From contig OY282374.1 in NCBI GenBank assembly GCA_958295815.1, forward strand, positions 4,802,682 to 4,866,681: a stretch of DNA of 64,000 nucleotides, read 5' to 3'. Below the pieces are notes generated by a model. That model had not been told where the DNA came from. It saw only the letters and a list, made by a program, of their open reading frames with translations, and made no database searches. This document shows, one piece after another, positions 59,596 to 64,000 of this stretch (position 1 is its first letter; each line of letters starts with the position of its first letter). The stretch is from Candidatus Poribacteria bacterium. Its GTDB lineage: Bacteria > Poribacteria > WGA-4E > WGA-3G. The position numbers were made by a program, and so were the translations under genes.

Positions 59596-61842
59596 TTACG
59601 GTTGGGGAGAGTAATCTGGTACTCCCTGATAATAATAGTCAAGTGTCTCTTTTGCAACTTGCTTAATTCTGTCAATTTCGGCTGACACATCAGATATTCC
59701 ATCTCCACTATGAGCAACAAAGCGACACCATCCGTTTAAAAATTGGTTAATCTGTAATTCCATTTTATTGCGATTAACTACCCGTTTGTTTCTATGCCTA
59801 AACAATTCTTGAATTTCTGTTTGCACTTTTTCAATTTTCTGCTGGATGGCTTTGCTTCTATTAGTGAGTTTTTCAATTTCGCCCTGCGCGTTCTCCATTT
59901 CGGCTTTCAATACAACAATTTGGGTTTCAATCGGTGTTCTGATAGCTTTCAAAATTTTCTGTTGAACGATTTTACACTTCTCCTTGAGCTGTTTAATCTC
60001 ATCCTGCGCGCTCTCCATTCCGGCTTTTAATACGGCAATACGTGCCTCGCGTTGAGTCTTCTCATTTTTTATTTCCATCTCGCGCAGATCCCCGTCCTTG
60101 GATTCCTCTTGGATGGGAGTTACCATCTTCCATCGCTGATTCATCACATGATAGATAATACTCACCAACAACGAAACGACAAAACCACAAAAAATAACCG
60201 TCCACATATTAAGGTCATTAAGCCTGAAACTCCATTGACCCGTTTCTTGACCCATGAGAACCTTAGCCTGATGTATTTTTTGTGAAATCTGAATTGCAAG
60301 TATACCATCAAATATGAGCGTGAGAACTGCCAATAGAAGTGCTATCAGATACATCCATTTTCCTCGCTCCCAGAAATAGTCGAGGGCTATTGCAAAGGCT
60401 AAAAAGACAAATGGAAACATAATGACGAATAGATTCCATTCACCTTGAAAAGCTTTGAATAATGCCCTTGGGTTAACAACATCATTAACTCCAGCATAAG
60501 TACCCTGACTCAGTTGTGCTTGGATTGCCTCTGTATTTAAAAAGAAGGCTTTATCAACAGCGGAGGCATAGAAGATGAAGAGATAAGTCGCGAGCAAAAC
60601 GAAGAAAACGGTAGAAAGTATAGCAGTGGTGAGGCTAATCCCAAAAAACGTATGTTTAGCAGGTCGAGCACCATCAGAACCAATTTCCACAACAACAGGA
60701 TTTAATTCCGTTTCAGTTGGACTTTGTAATTCAACCTCAAGGCCTGCAAGTTCTTCTTTTTTACGCGCCACTACTTGGTTCTTTTCATTAATTGCTTGTG
60801 CTAAATCAGTCTCTTCCTGAATCAAATTGTTGATTTCTTCTTTAAACGGCTTTATAACTGGAGTTTCCGGTATATGATCAACATCCGTGAGATTAAATAG
60901 TTTAGGTTCAGAATTGTCAGATACAACTTCAGGAGGAGGAGTTTCTGATTCCGTTACCGTGAGTGCGTTCAATTGAACTTCAAGCCCTGCCAATTCTTGT
61001 TTTTTTTCAGCGAATTCTTGAGAACGCTCTTCAACTTCCTGTTCACATTCGCGCCTTTGTACCTCCAATTCAACCACCTCTTCACGCAAATAATTGATTT
61101 GTTGTTCAACTTCGTCGCGAGTAGAGTCAATTTCCAATTCCTCATTATGGATAATTCGTTTAATGTGTTGCGGTACACACTCAGCGATGCCTTGATGGTT
61201 TGCTGCCCAATAGAAGCCGTTTTGCTCGCTATAGTAAGTCTCATGACCATTCAGGTTGACATCAACCATATTGTCCCTATATTCGTTTTGCAAAGACCTA
61301 TCCTCGATATATTCAACTCTTGGTTTTGGTGGTGTTCCTACTGTAATTGGTTCAACAAGTTCTCCATTAATTTCCATTCTAGCAGGCTCTTTATCATCAA
61401 GATCATCCTTTATAGATTCGTTAAGCTTGGGTCGAAAGAGCCCGCCAAAAAAATCTAACACACGAGTTACAAGGTGCTGTCTGTCTTTCACAATCCGCTT
61501 CTCAAATTCAGAGCGTGTAACTATCTCTCTAAACCGATTTTTCCCTAGATTTTCGTAGAAATTCCATGAGTCAGGTTCTATCCCATTGGCGAATATTCCC
61601 AAAGATGTGTCCGTTGCACTGAGGTAGGACTTCAGTTGATTGATTCCATTTCCCTCTACACCTAGACGTTTGCATTCTGCAATGACGATGAGATCGCCTT
61701 TATTATCAACAAGCACAACATCGGCTCTGCGATTATCAGAGCCCATCTGAACTGGATATTCAGTATCTCTAGAAAATTTTTGGAATTTAGGTTGAGAGAA
61801 ATATCGTTGAACTTCTTTAACTACTATTCCTTCAGGGGTCAT
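59596..61842 (-). CDS. HsdR-type nuclease domain fused to coiled coils and four membrane helices
   Basis: A 748-residue protein from ATG at 61842 (a TTG at 61881 is possible). Residues 1-120 form a PD-(D/E)xK nuclease like the N terminus of type I restriction R subunits: Asp41 (RADVVLVD), Glu56-x-Lys58 (IAECKRL) and Gln69-x3-Tyr73. No helicase follows. Coiled coils occupy about 235-295 and 330-375, each containing K(K)-(Q/E)-ELAGLEV, so they are duplicated. Four membrane helices lie near 400-425, 470-490, 497-520 and 547-567. A second coiled-coil pair lies at 585-690 (AVLKAGMESAQ and VVLKAEMENAQ). A consensus promoter precedes it, and the vWA-like lipoprotein follows. A membrane-tethered DNA-targeting defence protein is my inference. 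Confidence 0.75.
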   Translation of the reverse strand: MTPEGIVVKEVQRYFSQPKFQKFSRDTEYPVQMGSDNRRADVVLVDNKGDLIVIAECKRLGVEGNGINQLKSYLSATDTSLGIFANGIEPDSWNFYENLGKNRFREIVTRSEFEKRIVKDRQHLVTRVLDFFGGLFRPKLNESIKDDLDDKEPARMEINGELVEPITVGTPPKPRVEYIEDRSLQNEYRDNMVDVNLNGHETYYSEQNGFYWAANHQGIAECVPQHIKRIIHNEELEIDSTRDEVEQQINYLREEVVELEVQRRECEQEVEERSQEFAEKKQELAGLEVQLNALTVTESETPPPEVVSDNSEPKLFNLTDVDHIPETPVIKPFKEEINNLIQEETDLAQAINEKNQVVARKKEELAGLEVELQSPTETELNPVVVEIGSDGARPAKHTFFGISLTTAILSTVFFVLLATYLFIFYASAVDKAFFLNTEAIQAQLSQGTYAGVNDVVNPRALFKAFQGEWNLFVIMFPFVFLAFAIALDYFWERGKWMYLIALLLAVLTLIFDGILAIQISQKIHQAKVLMGQETGQWSFRLNDLNMWTVIFCGFVVSLLVSIIYHVMNQRWKMVTPIQEESKDGDLREMEIKNEKTQREARIAVLKAGMESAQDEIKQLKEKCKIVQQKILKAIRTPIETQIVVLKAEMENAQGEIEKLTNRSKAIQQKIEKVQTEIQELFRHRNKRVVNRNKMELQINQFLNGWCRFVAHSGDGISDVSAEIDRIKQVAKETLDYYYQGVPDYSPQP

Positions 61843-61910
61843 AAAGTTTTCCGCGGATTTTGTGTTTAGGACGTGGGGCAAGCTTAGATAAAAAAGTCGT
61901 AATAAACCTA

Positions 61911-61940
61911 ATTATATTATATTTTCCGTCTAAATGTCAA
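61911..61940 (-). promoter_or_regulatory. Promoter for the nuclease/vWA operon
   Basis: Minus strand: TTGACA (61935-61940), 18-bp spacer, TATAAT (61911-61916). A second overlapping TATAAT-like hexamer lies 5 bp nearer the -35. The start codon at 61842 is 68 bp from the -10. Confidence 0.65.
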
Positions 61941-62040
61941 GTAGAAAATCTTGGAAAATTAGGAGTATTACTCAACGCGAAATTTATTCAAAATAGGGAT
62001 GCCTTTTTGCTGTTCCAAATCAAACAAGATGTGAAAAATC

Positions 62041-62069
62041 TTGATTTTCTAATGGCACTGTGCTAAAAT
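62041..62069 (+). promoter_or_regulatory. Promoter for the hydroxyacid dehydrogenase gene
   Basis: TTGATT (62041-62046), 17-bp spacer ending TGTGC, TAAAAT (62064-62069), 43 bp upstream of the GTG start. Confidence 0.65.
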
Positions 62070-62112
62070 AGGCGTATTTTAGACGTAAAAATTACAGAGA
62101 GGAAGAGAATCC

Positions 62113-63075
62113 GTGCCTAAACTTATAATCATGCCGCCACAGAACGCGGAATCACACGAATGGGCTGAACGCCTGCAAAACGAATTGCCCGTATATACTG
62201 TTGTCTTGCCAGAGACAGACGAAGCGGTAGCGGAACACCTCGCCGATGCTGACGCTGTCTATGGTTGGGTGTCGCCGGAACAACTACCGTTGGCGAAAAA
62301 CCTACAATGGTTACAGAACCCCGCCGCCGGTCCGTTCCCTGGCTTCTATTATCCCGCATTGATAGAACATCCAGTTGTTGCTTGTAACCCACGCGGTATC
62401 TACAACGACCATATTGCTCAGCATATCATGATGTTTGTGCTTGCGCTTTCACGTGGGTTGCCTTATTACATGGATGCACAACACGAAGGCGTCTGGGATA
62501 AGGACGCACGCAAAAATTATGTAGATCTCGCAGAGGCGACAGCGTTGATCGTCGGTGTCGGTGGTATCGGACATGAAACCGCACGACTCTGTAATGAATT
62601 CGGGATGAAGGTAATTGGTGTTGACCCCAGATGGGAATATGAGGTGCCTTTTGCCGAAAAACATGAACCTACGGCATTAGACTCGCTACTTCCGCGTGCT
62701 GACTTTGTGATAACCACAACACCGCACACACCTGACACAGAAGGGATGTGGCATAAGGATCGCTTTGCCTTGATGAAAAACACGGCGTATTTTATTAATA
62801 TAGGACGTGGTAAGACGACAAAACTTTCTGATCTTGTTGATGCACTTGAACAGGGTATTATTGCCGGATGTGGCTTGGATGTGTTTGAAGTTGAGCCGTT
62901 ACCTGCGGATAATCGATTATGGCAGTTGCCCAATGTGTTAATAACACCACATATCGCTGTGAAAGACGCTGAGAACCTCCTGGAACGGCGTTTTGGTATT
63001 CTCTTGGAAAATGCACGTAGATTCGCTGCAGGTGAGCCGTTGCAGAACGTGGTCAATAAGGCAGCGTGGTATTAG
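62113..63075 (+). CDS. D-2-hydroxyacid dehydrogenase family protein
   Basis: A 320-residue NAD-dependent dehydrogenase starting with GTG at 62113 after GAGAGGAAG. The Rossmann motif is GVGGIGHETARLCNEFGMKVIGVD (about 147-171). The catalytic Arg is in INIGRGK, Glu in FEVEPLP and His in TPHIA. The family reduces 2-keto acids or oxidises D-2-hydroxy acids (glyoxylate, hydroxypyruvate and others); the substrate is not clear. The gene is divergent from the nuclease operon, with back-to-back promoters about 100 bp apart. Confidence 0.92.
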   Translation: MPKLIIMPPQNAESHEWAERLQNELPVYTVVLPETDEAVAEHLADADAVYGWVSPEQLPLAKNLQWLQNPAAGPFPGFYYPALIEHPVVACNPRGIYNDHIAQHIMMFVLALSRGLPYYMDAQHEGVWDKDARKNYVDLAEATALIVGVGGIGHETARLCNEFGMKVIGVDPRWEYEVPFAEKHEPTALDSLLPRADFVITTTPHTPDTEGMWHKDRFALMKNTAYFINIGRGKTTKLSDLVDALEQGIIAGCGLDVFEVEPLPADNRLWQLPNVLITPHIAVKDAENLLERRFGILLENARRFAAGEPLQNVVNKAAWY

Positions 63076-63188
63076 AAAAGTAAAACCATCCCCTAACACT
63101 ATAGGTGTGAGAACGTGTTCGGTTTTTCTAAATCTTTACTTCTGTTGAAACAACATTCCCATAGAGTATTACAAAGGAAATAGGCTCA

Positions 63189-64000
63189 ATGAAATTGAGA
63201 AGGGTGACTTCTTTTTTAATCACTGTATTGACCCTGTTATTCATCAACCTAACACCAAGTTTTGTGCAATCATCGCCGGAGTCGGACTTACCTGAAGGTG
63301 CAATTGCCCGTCTAAATGCTCACCTGGGCAAAGCAGCAGCCCCCTTCTACGATCGTATCTATAGTGTTGCGTATAGTCCGGATGGTAAGACGCTCGCCAG
63401 TGGGCATTCGGATACATTCATTGCTGGGAAGTCCGAAGGAGGCAAGATATGTTTATGGGATACGGACAACTACACCCTCAAAAATGTCTTCACGGGAAGC
63501 TCCCCACCTGTTGTCTGGAGTGTTACATATAGTCCAGATGGCAAGACACTCGCAAGTGGGAGCTGGTACGGGACGGTGCATTTATGGGATGTGGGCAGCG
63601 GTACCGTCAAACACATCATCACAGATATCGACGATGATGAGGACATTATCTATAGTGTTGTGTATAGTCCCGATGGAGGGACACTCGCAGGTGGAAGGAC
63701 CGACTATACCGTGAGTTTATGGGATACGGATAGCTTCATTCTGAAAGATATCCTCAAGGGACATACCGGCTATGTCCATAGCGTTGTGTATAGTCCCGAT
63801 GGAGGGACACTCGCAAGTGGGGCAGGTTATCCGAAAGATAGCACTGTACGTTTATGGGGTGCCGACAGCGGAACCCTCAAACACACCCTCACAACACACA
63901 CCAGCAGTGTTCTCGAAGTTGCGTATAGTCCGGATGGTAAGATGCTCGCCAGCGGGAGTTTGGACGGCACTATCCGTATATGGGATGTAGAGGCGGGCGT
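63189..64000 (+). CDS. Secreted WD40-repeat protein (3' end cut by window)
   Basis: An open frame from ATG at 63189 to the window end, about 270 residues without a stop. A signal peptide (residues 1-27, ending SFVQS) is followed by a short linker and five WD40 repeats. Each has VxYSPDGxTLASG and then a LWD or IWD close, with a spacing of about 45-50 residues. The repeats are very similar to each other at the DNA level (TATAGTCCGGATGG variants), which suggests recent expansion. Outer-membrane or periplasmic WD40 proteins form propellers for protein binding. AAAGGAAAT lies upstream of the ATG. The full length and any fused domain are unknown. Confidence 0.85.
   Translation, partial: MKLRRVTSFLITVLTLLFINLTPSFVQSSPESDLPEGAIARLNAHLGKAAAPFYDRIYSVAYSPDGKTLASGHSDTFIAGKSEGGKICLWDTDNYTLKNVFTGSSPPVVWSVTYSPDGKTLASGSWYGTVHLWDVGSGTVKHIITDIDDDEDIIYSVVYSPDGGTLAGGRTDYTVSLWDTDSFILKDILKGHTGYVHSVVYSPDGGTLASGAGYPKDSTVRLWGADSGTLKHTLTTHTSSVLEVAYSPDGKMLASGSLDGTIRIWDVEAG

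Noticed and set aside
59596-61842. Type I restriction-modification system
   Set aside because: Only the HsdR-like N-terminal nuclease is present. There is no helicase, methylase or specificity gene, and the protein has membrane helices instead.

Overview
The window reads as a chromosomal stretch of a bacterium close to Candidatus Poribacteria. This is an inference from family content, not from a marker gene. The basis is several phytanoyl-CoA dioxygenase (PhyH) proteins, secreted LamG-type proteins sharing a C-terminal tail of the type KLTTTWGxLK, a giant adhesin ending in an NPFNP sorting-like domain, a Tm-1-like protein, enolase-superfamily and amidohydrolase enzymes, and very many dispersed palindromic repeats between genes. 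No rRNA, tRNA, CRISPR array, insertion sequence or prophage was recognised.

Layout. 1-5214: a truncated polytopic membrane protein, then a minus-strand sulfur cluster (PLP cysteine synthase, Fe-S type APS/PAPS reductase, ubiquitin-like sulfur carrier ending GGLF, JAMM protease), which resembles the CysM-CysO-Mec cysteine route. An amidohydrolase follows. 5849-7599: a coupled acetyltransferase and PhyH-Nudix-like fusion. 7600-21595: repeat-rich accessory region with two GIY-YIG-like proteins, two giant secreted proteins (lamin-tail protein; Ig-like, beta-propeller and dockerin adhesin), a small HTH protein and several tandem arrays. 21596-24583: an epimerase, Tm-1-like, PhyH operon. 25109-28907: orphan pseudopilin, enolase-superfamily enzyme, LamG protein, aldehyde dehydrogenase. 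29040-31112: EF-G paralogue. 31629-34854: DUF423 protein and three secreted tail-bearing proteins. 34910-43128: alpha-2-macroglobulin and penicillin-binding protein 1C, translationally coupled.

43887-45706: a cytochrome P460-like lipoprotein and a di-heme cytochrome fused to an outer-membrane barrel, a possible electron conduit. 45998-48709: FtsY, an ECF sigma factor and a MarR protein with an extra helical domain behind a near-consensus promoter. 48991-52244: TPR lipoprotein, homoserine-kinase-like kinase and ABC-F ATPase in one operon. 52294-55105: a beta-propeller glycosidase-like protein and a serine beta-lactamase-like hydrolase. 55399-58050: XPB helicase with its DUF790/Bax1 nuclease partner, followed by a decayed second copy of the xpb 5' end. 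58645-61842: the best candidate for an undescribed system, a membrane-anchored HsdR-type nuclease with long coiled coils followed by a vWA-like lipoprotein. 62113-64000: a D-2-hydroxyacid dehydrogenase and a truncated secreted WD40 protein.

Several genes are preceded by a recurring strong promoter type (TTGAYW, 17 bp, TGC, TAWAAT). Intergenic DNA is dominated by repeat families, two of which show compensatory changes in their hairpin stems, so the structure rather than only the sequence appears to be conserved.
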